DNA from: Pegoplata infirma
Lineage: Eukaryota; Arthropoda; Insecta; Diptera; Anthomyiidae
Direction of reading: 5' to 3'
DNA length: 64,000 nucleotides
NCBI GenBank assembly: GCA_963921195.1
Contig: OY992536.1
Span: 242,084,023 to 242,148,022, forward strand
Position numbers and translations under genes: made by a program. Positions within the stretch are counted from its first letter, which is position 1, and each line of letters opens with the position of its first letter. The notes beneath the pieces were generated by a model that ran no database searches, was not told the origin of the DNA, and was given only the letters and a program-made list of their open reading frames with translations. Shown one piece after another: positions 1 to 10,998 of the stretch.

Positions 1-1590
1 AAATTTTTTTTTATTGTTTTCTAAATCTTAATGCAAACCAAAATACGTTAAAAATATGAAATTAACTTAAAAAAAAACAATTTTTTCTCTGAAGAATTAT
101 TAAATTTTTTCCGAGGCCAAAGTGACAAAAAAACATTAAAAAATCGATTTTTCGTATGAAAATTTTTTTTTTGAATTTTTTTTTATTTTTTTCTAAATCT
201 TAATGCAAACCAAAATACGTTAAAAATATAAAATTAACTTAAAAAACAAATAATTTTTTCTCTGAAGAATTTTTCAATTTTTTCCGAGGCCAAAGTGACC
301 AAAAAACATTAAAAAATCGATTTTTCGTATGCAAAATTTTTTTTAGAATTTTTTTTTTATTTTTTCTAAATCTTAATGCAACCCAAAATACGTTAAAAAT
401 ATAAAATTAACTTAAAAAAAAATAATTTTTTCTCTGAAGAATTTTTCAATTTTTTCCGAGGCCAAAGTGACCAAAAAACATTAAAAAATCGATTTTTCGT
501 ATGATTTTTTTTTTTTTAGAATTTTTTTTTTATTTTTTTCTAAATCTTAATGCAAACCAAAATACGTTAAAAATATAAAATTAACTTAAAAAAAAATAAT
601 TTTTTCTCTGAAGAATTTTTCAATTTTTTCCGAGGCCAAAGTGATCAAAAAACATTAAAAAATCGATTTTTCGTATGAAAAATTTTTTTAAAATTTTTTT
701 TTTTTATTTTTTTCTAAATCATAATGCAAACCAAAATACGTTAAAAACATAAAATTAACTTAAAAAAAAAAAAATAATTTTTTCTCTGAAGAATTGTTCA
801 ATTTTTTCCGAGGCCAAAGTGACCAAAAAAACATTAAAAAATCGATTTTTTGTTAGAAAAATTTTTTTTAGAATTTTTTTTTATTTTTTTCTAAATCTTA
901 AACCAAACCAAAATACGTTAAAAATATAAAATTAGCTTTAAAACAATAATTTTTTCTCTGAAGAATTTTTTAATTTTTTTCGAGGCCAAAGTGACCAAAA
1001 AAACATTAAAAAATCGATTTTTCGTGTGAGAAATTTTTTTTAGATTTTTTTTTTTTATTTTTTTCTAAATCCTAAAGCAAATTAAAATACGTTAAAAAAT
1101 AAAATTAACTTAAAAAAAAAATTCTCTGAAGAATTTTTCAATTTTTTCCGAGGCCAAAGTGACCAAAACAACATTAAAAAATCGATTATTCGTATGAAAA
1201 TTTTTTTTTAGAATTTTTTTTTTTATTTTTTTCTAAATCTTAATGCAAACCAAAATACGCTAAAAATATAAAATTAACTTAAAAAAAAAAATAATTTTTT
1301 CTCTGAAGAATTTTTTAATTTTTTCCGAGGCCAAAGTGACCAAAAAACAATAAAAAATCGATTTTTCGTATGAAATTTTTTTTTAGAATTTTTTTTTTTT
1401 TTAATTTTTTTCTAAATCTTAAAGCAAACCATAATACGTTAAAAATATAAAATTAATTTAAAAAAAAAAAAAAATTGTCTCTGAAGAATTTTTCAATTTT
1501 TTTCCGAGTCCATTAAAAACTAGATTTTTGTAAGAAAATTTTCCTACAGAATTTTTATATTTTTTTTTATCTTAAAGCAAACAAAAAGAA
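1..1590. repeat. 174-bp AT-rich satellite array
   Basis: About nine head-to-tail copies of a unit of roughly 168-179 bp run in from the left edge. The landmark CTAAATCTTAATGCAA recurs near 21, 193, 366, 540, 714, 891, 1065, 1233 and 1412. Each unit carries one more GC-rich core, GAGGCCAAAGTGACC, a segment ending in ATCGATTTTTCGTATG, and runs of T and A. The last copy (after about 1500) decays, and the array dissolves into unrelated AT-rich DNA by about 1600. I see no gene in it. The array probably extends beyond the window. Confidence 0.93.
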
Positions 1591-1934
1591 GATAAAAACA
1601 GTAAATATATATATATATTTTTTTTTTTTTCAATGAACTTTTTTTAAATGGTCATAAAAAAGCTGGAGTTGAACTTTTTGGCTTCGGAAATTTTTGAAAT
1701 TTTTTTCCGTAGCAAAATTAATTTTGTTTTTTTAGTGGTGTTAACTTAAATTAAACGAAATGATGATTCGCACATACAAACTTAGTGTTGAATTACATAT
1801 TTTAAAACAATAAAATCAAAAAAATTTTTTTGGGATTTGGCCAGACTGGCTTCCGAAAAGCTCATATATTCCATATATTAAAATTTTTGCAAAATTTTTA
1901 TTTAAAAAAAAAAAAAGTTGTTTTACTTAAAAAA

Positions 1935-3076
1935 ATGGCTGCGAATTTTGTACTCTTGCCCAAAACATTAAATCATGATAATATTTTGCGGAAGATTTGT
2001 ACTTGCCAAAGCAAAGTTTTTTTAGAAAAAAGAATGTTATATTACTTTGCTATTCCATGCAAAACGAATTGAAATATCAGTCGAGGACCCCATAAAAAAA
2101 CAAAAAGAGCTGTACATTTCGTGAGTGCAAAAATAAGTACAAAAAAGTGTTTTTACATTTTGGCGAGTATAAAAGATTCGGCACCAAAGAAAATAACACT
2201 CCACCTTGTTTTATGAACATTTGACCTTGTTTTATGAACATTTGATAAACAAATGGAAAATTTTTATGCGAAAAGCTTAGACTTGGTGAAAAAGTAGTTT
2301 TGTTAAAAAAAAAGATTTTTTTTACGAAAAACAAAATTTTGTTAAAAAAAATTTAATGAACCCAAAATTTTTGGTGCAAAAAATTTTGATAAAAAAAGTT
2401 TTTGATGAAAAGAAAAATTTTTTGATGAAAAAAAAAAAATTGATGAAAAAAAATATGAAAAAAAAAAAGTTTTTTTTGGTGAGAAAAAAATTGATAATAA
2501 AAAATTTGATAAAAAAAATTAAAAAAAAAATTTTGATTAAAAAAAAAATTATGAAAAAAAATTAACGAAAAAAAAAAAATTTATGAAAAAAACAAAAAAA
2601 TAGATAAAAAAAAAAAAAATTATGAAAAAAAAATTTTTTGATGAAAACAAAAAAAAATTGGTGAAAAAAAATTAATGAAAAAAAAAAAAATATTTAATGA
2701 AAAAAAAAAATGGTTAAAAAAATATGAAAAAAAAATTGATGAAAAAAAAATTGATAAAAAAAATTTTATGGAAAAAAAATTGATGAAAAAAAAAAAAATT
2801 GATGAAAAAAAAAAAAAAAATTGATGAAAAAAAAAAATTTTTGTGGAAAAATGATTATGTTATTTTTATCCACCAGCTGGTGAAAAACGGTTTTATTCCC
2901 CACGAGGTGAATTATTATCCAAGTTACAAACCCAAGTTATTAAAATTTTTGGTTTTAAGAAAATGAAAATAGTAATTCTTGTTGTCTTTTTCGTTAATTG
3001 TTAGCTTATATAGTCAAAGTGAGGTGGCGTCCTGCAACTTTTTTAAAATTTGACACCAGCCTAAAAACATTATCAC
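1935..3076 (+). repeat. R1 repeat, copy A (purine-rich core)
   Basis: First of three long copies of a dispersed repeat. It opens with GCGAATTTTGTACTCTTGCC, continues through an AT-rich 5' part (landmark AAATCATGATAATAT), then a long A-rich purine tract of GATGAAAAAA-like units (about 2300-2860). It closes with a GC-richer 3' part containing CACCAGCTGGTGAAAAACGG and GTGAGGTGGCGTCCTGC. The same order is seen at 16839-18130 and 45813-49740, and a 5' fragment at 22673-22770. The short open frames here (for example 1830-2072 and 2356-2565) are lysine/asparagine-rich products of the purine tract and are not genes. Mobility type is unknown: no terminal inverted repeats or target duplication were found. 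Confidence 0.8.
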
Positions 3077-3767
3077 GTTAAAACCATTTGTTCAGTTTTT
3101 TCATATGACTATTTCTGTTCTTTGTTTCAAAAATAACAACATAAAAAATTAAGACTTTCATTAGCATTCAATTTTAAAAGTCATTTATTTTTGTTCGGTA
3201 AGTAAAAAAAAGTGATTCTTGTTTAATTTTTAATGATTTGTGTTCGTAACTTTTATTTTAAATTGTTGGCATTTCTCTACCTCAAAATACGAATGTCGTA
3301 TGTAGCAAAACCTAACTTTTCAAAATGGTCACATGAATTTCCTCCAGTTTTGGATTGAATATAGTTTGAGTATTAAATTTTCATATTCCTAAGTCAAATT
3401 TACTGTAATTACAATTACAAAGACGTTATTAGCGTTTTTGCTTCAGAATACATTTGTCGTATGTTACATTTTTTTAACAAAACAGCTATTTTTTTTAAAC
3501 ATATGACAAAAAGCCAACTGGAAATATAAAATTTAATAAAGGAAAATGCCAAAATACCCCTTAAGAAAACCTTTAAAAAACACAAACTAATTAAGTAAGA
3601 GAAATTATTACAACAAAAAACTTTTTATTCAATAAATTAATAACAAAAACTCCAAAATTATCGGCCATAGCGGGGATTTAGAGGTTCAAAAGAGGTTTAA
3701 AAATGGTGAAAAAATCATTATTTGATTATTTAAGTCATTTTTTCTTAAGAAACTATATGATATGATA

Positions 3768-3808
3768 AACTCCTTTCTTCATATATCAAATATGAAGAAA
3801 GGAGTTTT
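3768..3808. other. Perfect 18-bp hairpin
   Basis: AAACTCCTTTCTTCATAT is followed by a 5-base spacer and its exact reverse complement, inside the kappa element. It is too short for a canonical pre-miRNA and may simply be an internal palindrome of the element. Confidence 0.6.
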
Positions 3809-3994
3809 TAATACCTATGCAACGGCGGTAAACCCTTGTAAAAATTCGGATTATTGTTAGTTTAATATTTTTTTTTTCACGAAAATGTGTAAATTTAAGA
3901 AGTTATTATGTGAAGACTATACCTACGATATCCATATGAATATTAAATAATCTTAACTTAATTTAAGTCGACACATATTTTTTTCTCTACACCA

Positions 3995-4430
3995 TTTCCA
4001 ATTATATTTCAGAAACTATCAATTGTATTTCAGAAGTCATCAATTGTATTTCAGAATTTATCAATTGTTTTTCAGAAATTATCAAATGTATTTCAGAACT
4101 TATTAAATGTATTTCAGAAATTATCAATTGTATTTCAGAAAATATTATTTGTATTTCAGAAACTATTCATTGCATTTCAAAAAATTATCAATCGTATTTC
4201 AGAAGTTATCAATTGTATTTTAGAAGTTATCAATTGTATTTCAGAATTTATTAAATGTATTTCAAAATTTATCAATTGTATTTTAGATATTATCAATTGC
4301 ATTTCAGAAATTATCAATTGTATTTTAGAATTTATCAATTGTATTTCAGAAATAATCAATTGTATTTCAGAAAATAACCTTCGTAAAACAATTGCAAAAT
4401 TTCTGAAATACAATTGATAATTTCTAGACG
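3995..4430. repeat. 21-bp minisatellite inside kappa
   Basis: About 19 diverged units of consensus ATTTCAGAAATTATCAATTGT run in one direction. A short inverted copy follows (4396-4425: TGAAATACAATTGATAATTT), so the array folds back. Unit length and the ATCAATTGTA core match the foldback minisatellites at 38.4-42.4 kb, although the other half of the unit differs. Confidence 0.85.
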
Positions 4431-5048
4431 ATATTCCTGTTAGTTCGTGAGTTATAGGAATTTTCACGAAGGTCCATATTGTTCATAAGGTTGCAAATAA
4501 ATTTTTAAACAATGATATGACCGATATACCGAGCTCACCCCAACCTTTAAAATCATTTATTTTATATATATTTTAAGTTTCAGGCGAATCCATTTATAAA
4601 TTTTGGAGTACTTCCCTTGTTAGTATAAAAATTTATGACATAGGTTAGGTTGTAAGTGGCTGCTGACGTTTTACGTTTTATGTATGACATACAACAATTG
4701 TATTTTTAATTGAAAATAATGACTTTGTATACAAAAAATGTCGTATGTCCATTATATGTGCACATACGACAAAATTCTTACTCAATACGATAAAATTTTG
4801 TAACATACGACAAAATGCATTCTGAATATTTCAGAAAATACAAGGTTTATGAAGGAACTGATAACACCATAAGAAAGAGCGTGCGAAATTTATTATGAAT
4901 ATATCATAATCTCAACCGAAAAGAATGACATACGACATTCGTATTTTGAGGTAGCGATTTGTTAAAGAAAAATTATTAATTTTTATGTTTTTGTAGAAAA
5001 AAATTCAAAAAATTATTTAAGGAAATATAAAAACATATTTGTATTAAG

Positions 5049-5113
5049 TGACTTTGGCACGATGGGTAGAGTGTCTGGCCAGAATGTAGTTGATTGCGGG
5101 ATCGATTCCCCAA
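5049..5113 (+). repeat. tRNA-like segment (pol III box A/B-like)
   Basis: A box A-like TGGCACGATGGG at 5055-5066 and a box B-like GGATCGATTCC at 5099-5109 (one mismatch to GGTTCGANNCC) have tRNA-like spacing. The spacer does not fold as a cloverleaf with a credible anticodon stem, so this is a tRNA-derived promoter remnant rather than a tRNA gene. About 60 bases match the minus-strand copy at 61.1 kb with only two differences, more than the flanking repeat shows. Confidence 0.6.
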
Positions 5114-5202
5114 AATTTTATTAACAATTTTTTAAAATTGTAAAAATATCCTACGAAATCATTAATTTTTAATGATTTCGTAGGTTATTTTTTCGAATTT
5201 GT

Positions 5203-5828
5203 TGGTAAAAAAATGAAAAAGACGTTATTTTTTAATGTTCAATGTTATTTATTTTAGAAAATTTTATTAACAGTAAAAATTAATCTTGATGTTGGTTAAA
5301 ATAAATGAATAATTACTAGGATGGTTTACGATTGATTTATCACTTGTTTTAAATGTAATTTTTAATTGTTTTTGCCTATAAAATATTTTGAGTGTACTTT
5401 TATCTATTAACATTACTTTTCCCTCTACAGAATTAATGATTTTTGTTTGCGATGATTTCTTAAAATAATGGTTGCGTATTACGTAATGCATGACAAGTAC
5501 AAAAAAGGAATACATATGGTAAGCGGTAGGGAAAAATAACGAATTTTTGATAATTTTTTTTTTACTTTGCATTTTCAAGGTTTTGCTGGGAATTTAAATT
5601 TAAGGGTTCTAGTAAAGTTTAATCTTTGTGAGTCATTCGAAACAATAACTTATTTCTAGTTGAAAAGAAAATAAGTAATCAGGTATCCAAAAAATCAAGT
5701 TTTCCTCCGTCTTTCAGCAATTTTTTAGAATAATTTGCTACAAAAGCAATTTAGTTTAATAAGGCACTCTAATGTATGTGGAATCATACACATAAACTAT
5801 TCATGCATTTCCTCTCTATTATACTCTA
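5203..5828. other. AT-rich intronic DNA without recognised features
   Basis: No coding signal, tandem array or transposon end was recognised. The small minus-strand frame of 103 codons at 5267-5578 has no recognisable domain and an AT-driven composition, so it is left out as a gene. Confidence 0.5.
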
Positions 5829-5844
5829 TTGTTTTATTTTTTTT

Positions 5845-6612
5845 TTTAAACCCTCCACTCTAGTGATAGAGGTTATTTATTAGTTTGTCATTCCATTTGT
5901 AACACCTAGAAAAATTGGTGTAGTACCCTATAAAGTATATATATTCATGATCCTTGAATTTTTAGTCGATCTATGAATGTCCGTCCGTCTGTCTGTCCGT
6001 AGAAAACACGCTAACTTTTTAAAGACTTTACTAAGGCAGCTGCAGTTTCGCACATATATTTTTAATTTACGGACGGTATTGTATCGGTGGAGTGGTTCAA
6101 AAATTATAAGCAAAAGATTGAATTTTGGCAGGGGGCTTTAGCTTATTTACAAGTTAAAAACCATGCTAAATTTTGAAAGACAACTCCGAAGCTGCTGAAG
6201 CTTGACACATACATTTGTCGTTTGCCCTTATCTAGTTGGTATTGAATTTCAGCAAAATCGGTCCAGTGGTCCAAAAGTTTTGAGTAAAAACGCGAATTTC
6301 AGATTGTTTTCACCTTAAATTCACGTGTTGAAAAACCCGTTAAACATGCTATAAAAACATTAGTAAGTCAGAAAATTATTTTATTAACCATTTTTGTCAC
6401 TCAAAAATATTTAAACACTTTAAAAAAGTTACACTCGAGAAAAATTTTACACTTAAAAAAATTTGTAAATTTTTTTTTCCAAAAATTACTAAAAATAGTT
6501 TTTTACTCAAAATAAAATATTTCTAATCAAAATTGTTAATTTTTGTTCACGCTAGAAAATTTACTATCACTTAAAAAGGGCCATGAGGGTATCAATACAT
6601 TCGGTAAGGCCA
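5845..6612 (-). mobile_element. alpha GTCY element (mini-me/DINE-1-like), degraded
   Basis: Read on the minus strand, it starts with a degraded 5' hairpin region near 6590-6612 and ends at CCCTCCACTCTAGTGATAGAGG (5851). It includes the (TA)-rich AAAGTATATATATTC and the GTCCGTCCGTCTGTCTGTCC run at 5979-5999. Dipteran mini-me elements are known for paired (TA)n and (GTCY)n regions, and DINE-1 elements are related to Helentrons. No protein is encoded. Confidence 0.7.
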
Positions 6613-7360
6613 TATTAAACTATTTTCATTGTTTTATTTTTTCAAATGTTGTATTTTTTTTGCATCGTTTGAAATATTCGTTGTTTTTCATTTCAATTGC
6701 TTTGATACATACAACTGTGAGTATTTGCAGTTTTACTGGTATTGAGCTGTGCTACACATACCCATACAACAAAGCACAAACATATATACAAACACTGCAT
6801 GATTTTAACTAGTTTTGGCATCATTTGCCACTTGACGCTTGATTTAACTTGAAATTGTCGTTGACATTACTTGATCTGTACCACTCTTTTTATTGTTGTT
6901 TGTCTGTTAACAATCTCTTTGGTTGTTCAATACATATCTATATGGATTTGTTGTTCATATCAATGCGTTGATTGTACTGTATTTGTTACTGATTAACATT
7001 GTTGTTTGTTGAACAAGTAAATATTTTAGAGAATTTAACCCTTTCCGCACTGCAAAATTTTCTTTGCTTTTAATATTTTTTTCTTGTTAAAAATGTCATT
7101 TCCCTACCAAATATCAAAAAACAAAAACGGACGAACTGGGGGCAATTTGGGCTTTTTTTGTAAATTTTTTTGGAAGACCGAAATTTCTAACTGATTTTAA
7201 ATATTTTTTTGCCGCATATATATTATTTTTTTACAACATTTTGCTTTATAAGCACCACAAAAATTTTCTAAATCAATTTAAAAAAAAAGAAATAATTGTT
7301 GGACAGATCTCCGGCAATAATTTGGCTTCTACAGATTGAAAAATATCATATACATAGGGT
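6613..7360. other. AT-rich intronic DNA without recognised features
   Basis: Contains an 89-codon frame at 6543-6812 that starts inside the neighbouring repeat and has no recognisable domain. No repeat with another copy in the window was seen. Confidence 0.45.
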
Positions 7361-7499
7361 TACCATTTTTTTCTGCGCTCAAATCAGTATGTCCAAGTTT
7401 TAACTCTCTAAAAAAAATTTTCTACGGGAAAACACTGATATTTTTTCAACACTCAAAAAATCTCGGTTAAACTAAATAACTTGACCCCAAGTATTTTGA

Positions 7500-7600
7500 G
7501 TAAAAACAACTGTTAAAAACAACTGCGAAAAAACAAATGCGAAAAAACAACTTTTAAAAACAACTGCAAAAAAAACAACTGTTAAACACAACTGTTATCG
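7500..7600. repeat. Short AACAACTG-type tandem run
   Basis: Six to seven imperfect units of AAAACAACTG(C/T)(G/T)A lie between 7500 and 7600. The rest of 7361-8620 is AT-rich. It includes repeated AATCAGTACA motifs at 8170-8260 and the palindrome-like TACATGTACTGATCA at 8256, perhaps the remnant of a small DNA transposon, but I could not define both ends. Confidence 0.5.
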
Positions 7601-8624
7601 TAATTTTTCAGAAAATTTAGTTGACTTTAAAAACAACTTTATTTGAATGTTTTGATCGTTTCACTGCAGAAAATATAACAAAATTGCACAGGTCTTAAGA
7701 ATAAGAAAATCCCTTAAATTTTTAAGGACTTTTTCCGTAAGTTTTGGCAACTTTTCGTTTAAGAAAACTTCCCAGCTTACATGCACTTGTTTTTCTTAAC
7801 GGCCCTGATTTTCTATAATCTCTCATGACATTACCTCATCTAAGATCTCAGAATTCATGCAATTTACATCATCTTTCTAAAAATATAAAAAATTCATTGG
7901 CCTATTATACTTTTCTTTATAGAAAAGATTCTGTGCGCAATTTCATATAAATTTAGGAAGATCGAAATAACCCCATGCTCAGATACATTTTTGCGTTAAA
8001 AAACCTCTTGATTCACGAACTCTAATCTCTTTAGAATTAATTTATTTTAAATTGTCTCATGGTCAGACAGACCTAAGTTTTAAAAATAAATCGGACAACT
8101 TATAAGTATTATGGAAATTCAAGTTTTTGTATGGAACTTTCAAATTATTTTTTATGTAAAAATGTTAAAAAATCAGTACAATCAGTACATATTTAAAAAA
8201 ATCAGTACAAATCAGTTCAACGTTTTTTGATTAGTACACGTGATCAAAAATCAGTACATGTACTGATCAAATAAGTACGAATGATCAGCCTACACAGACA
8301 CAATATGCTGAAAATCGGCATTTGACTGCAAAGTTCGAAGGACGATTAAAAAAAATTCGAACTAACAAACTAACAAAAATTCGAATTAACAAACGCCGTG
8401 ATACGGGTCTTCTCATTTAGCCTCTATTTTCACCCCTCACTCTCAGAATCGATCTAACTTTTGCTAACCTGAATTTGTTCCACATGTTATCGAATAAAAA
8501 CTTCGTTGTAAAATACCAGTTTTTTTGGTAAAACTAGCGCTTAAATTGGTAGAACACAACTGCGAAAATAAATTTGTAAAATTACCAATTAAACTGTATT
8601 TCTCGATTTAGCAAAGTACAATTA

Positions 8625-10685
8625 AACAAGTAGAAAAGTTAAATTCGACTTGGCCGAATCTATGAATACCCTCCACAATGCCCTTTTTAAGTGATAGTAA
8701 ATTTTCTAACGTGAAAAAAATAACATTTTTGGTTAGAAATATTTTATTTACTGTAAAAAAACTTTTTTTTATTAATTTTTGAAAAAAAAAAAAATTACTT
8801 TTTTTTTTTTGAGTGTAAATTTTTTTTGAGTGTATTTTTTTTTTTTTTGTTTTAGTGTAAAAAAACTTTTTTTTTGTTAATTTTTATAAAAAAAAAAATA
8901 AAATAATTTACCAATTTTTTTTTGAGTGTAAAATTTTTTTTGAGTGTATACTTTTTTTTGGTTAGAAATATTTTATTTTCTGTAAAAAAAACTTTTTTTT
9001 TATTAATTTTTGAAAAAAAAATTACATATTTTTTTTTTGAGTGTATTTTTTTTTTGTTTTAGTGTAAAAAAACTTTTTATACCCTCCACTCTAGTGATAG
9101 AGGGTATATATAAGTTTGTCATTCCGTTTGTAACACCTCGAAATATTGGTCTAGGACCCCATAAAGTATATATATTCATGATCCTCGATCGATTTTAAGA
9201 CGATCTAGCGATGTCCGTCCGTCCGTCCGTCCGTCCGTCCGTCCGTCCGTCCGTCTGTCCGTCTGTCTGTCTGTCTGTCTGTCTGTCTGTTGAAAACACG
9301 CTAACTTTTGAAAGACTTTACGGAGGCTCCTGAAGTTTGGCATATATGTTGGGCATTTACCTGGTCAGGTTGGTATTGCAATCCAGCGAAATCGGTCCAG
9401 TGGTTCAAAAGTTATGAGCAAAAGACTGAATTTCGGCAAGGGTTTTTCGTGAATTTACGAGATAAAAAACACTATAACTTTCGAAAGGCAATTCTGAGGA
9501 TGCTGAAGCTTGGCATTTATATTTGTCGTTCCTCGGGCCTAGTTCGTATTGAATTTCAGCCAAATCGGTCCAGTGGTGCAAAAGTTATTAGCAAAACCGT
9601 GAATTTCAGATTAGCTTCTCCTTAAATACACGTGTTGAAAACCCTTTAAACCTGTTTTAAAAACATTGGTAAGTCACAAAAATATTTTGCAACGTTTTTT
9701 TGTCACTCAAAAATATTTTTATACCAAAACAAAAAAAAAAGTAAACCCGAAAAAAATTTTACACTCAAAAAAAATTTTACACTCAAAAAAATTTTACACT
9801 CAAAAAAAAAAATTTGTAAATTATTTTTTTTTTTTTTTTAATTGCTAAAAAAAAGTTTTTTTACACAAAATAAAATATTTCTAATCAAAAATTTTTTTTT
9901 TTTCACGTTCGAAAATTTACTATTACTTAAAAAGGGCATTGTGGAGGGTATTCATAGATTCGGCCAAGTCGAATTTAACTTTTCTACTTGTTTTTGTTAA
10001 TTTTTGAAAAAATAATTTACCAATTTTTTTTTTGAGTGTAAAATTTTTTTTTGAGTGTAAACCTTTTTTTAAGTGTATTTTTTTTTTTTTGGTTTAGTGT
10101 AAAAATATTTTTGTGTGACAAAAATACCTTTTAAAATATTTTTCTGACTTACAAATGTTTTTAAAACATGTTTAACGGGTTTTCAACACGTGAATTTAAG
10201 GTGAACTAATCTGAAATTTACGGTTTTGCTAATAACCGATGTGTCTGAAATTTAAAACGAACCGGACCAGAGGAACGGTAAATATATATGCCACACTTCA
10301 GCACCCTCAGAATTGCCGTTCGAAAGTTACCGTGTGTTTTATCTCGTAAATTCCACAAAACCCCTTGCCGAAATTCACTCATTTGCTTATAACTTTTGAA
10401 CCACTGGACCGATTTCGATGGATTGCAATACCAACCTGACCAGGTAAATGTCCAACATATATGCCAAACTTCAGGAGCCTCCGTTAAGTCTTTCAAAAGT
10501 TAGCGTGTTTTCAACAGACAGACAGACGGACAGACGGACGGACGGACGGACGGACGGACGGACGGACGGACATCTCTAGATCGTCTTAAAATCTTTATGG
10601 GGTCCTAGACCAATATTTCGAGGTGTTACAAACGGAATGACAAACTTATATATACCCTATATCACTAGAGTGGAGGGTATAAAAA
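8625..10685 (+). mobile_element. alpha GTCY element, split by an inverted alpha copy
   Basis: The 5' end AACAAGTAGAAAAGTTAAAT begins at 8625 and is followed by the hairpin-forming TTCGACTTGGCCGAA. Its 3' part resumes at about 9994 and runs to the terminal hairpin ATCACTAGAGTGGAGGGTAT near 10680. The middle is T-rich low complexity (GAGTGTAAAATTTTTTT units). GACGGACGG repeats (10525-10570) are the (GTCY) run read on this strand. The 9078-9993 element sits inside it in opposite orientation, within a T-run, which suits the T-rich target preference described for Helentron-type elements. Confidence 0.8.
9078..9993 (-). mobile_element. alpha GTCY element, near-complete, nested
   Basis: Complete at both ends on the minus strand: the 5' end AACAAGTAGAAAAGTTAAAT sits at 9993 (seen as CTTTTCTACTTG on plus), and the 3' hairpin ATACCCTCCACTCTAGTGAT begins at 9078. 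It contains CATAAAGTATATATATTC (the TA part) and about 80 bp of GTCC/GTCT tetranucleotides at 9213-9290. A 105-codon plus-strand frame (9308-9625) recurs in related copies at 10218-10496 and 13492-13809, but many differences change amino acids and there is no known domain, so I do not call a gene. Confidence 0.85.
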
Positions 10686-10998
10686 AAAACAGGAAAATTG
10701 TTCAATATTGGTAAAGCGGGATTACAAGACATTTTACCAGGCGTTTTATCAGTTCTTTTTTGAGTGTAGTTCAACACACCCAAATTCGGGGTCTACAAAT
10801 TAAATTAAAAATGCTGTAAACATTTGTTTTTTAGTATTTTTAAAAATACGTACATAATTTGTAACCATTTAAACAGTGGTACATCATTGCGTATACTTAA
10901 TATTTATTATTTACTTCATACATATCACATTACTCATACGCACCGTATACATTTTTTTTAAAAAGCTGGGGCTCCCAAATGGATGATTGGGTTGCATT

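Larger units (their letters stand above)
3275..4957. mobile_element. kappa: 1.7-kb terminal-inverted-repeat element with CGTATGT motifs
   Basis: Ends are CTACCTCAAAATACGAATGT at 3277 and its exact reverse complement ending at 4954. It interrupts iota copy 1, and ATTT lies on both sides while the uninserted copy at 61.2 kb has one, so a 4-bp target duplication is likely. Near both ends there are repeated ACATACGAC/GTCGTATGT motifs (3291-3300, 3450-3465, 4740-4815, 4927-4940), like subterminal repeats that bind a transposase. A 21-bp minisatellite fills 3995-4430. No transposase frame is present, so it is non-autonomous. The short frame at 4177-4467 is minisatellite translation. Confidence 0.8.
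3085..5190 (+). repeat. iota repeat, copy 1, with internal tRNA-like core; split by kappa element
   Basis: Homologous on the opposite strand to 61035-61525 and, in its first part, to 45595-45775. Left part 3085-3274 and right part 4958-5190 are separated by the 1.7-kb kappa insertion. The uninserted order is visible in the copy at 61.2 kb, where the same GGCATTT is followed directly by the right part. The right part carries a tRNA-like segment (5049-5110) and ends in a hairpin with a perfect 16-bp stem, CCTACGAAATCATTAA, and a 3-base loop at 5150-5184. Whether the whole repeat or only the tRNA-like part was mobile is not clear. Confidence 0.75.

Noticed and set aside
2356..2565. Lysine-rich small protein
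   Set aside because: Direct product of the A-rich purine tract of R1; the same low complexity occurs at 17.8 kb.
3768..3808. miRNA precursor
   Set aside because: The stem is only 18 bp and the hairpin lies inside a transposon-like element.
5049..5113. Functional tRNA gene
   Set aside because: No cloverleaf, box B mismatch, and a second copy inside the same dispersed repeat.
9213..9290. Plain microsatellite
   Set aside because: The GTCC/GTCT run always lies at a fixed place in larger elements with defined hairpin ends, so it is listed as part of those.
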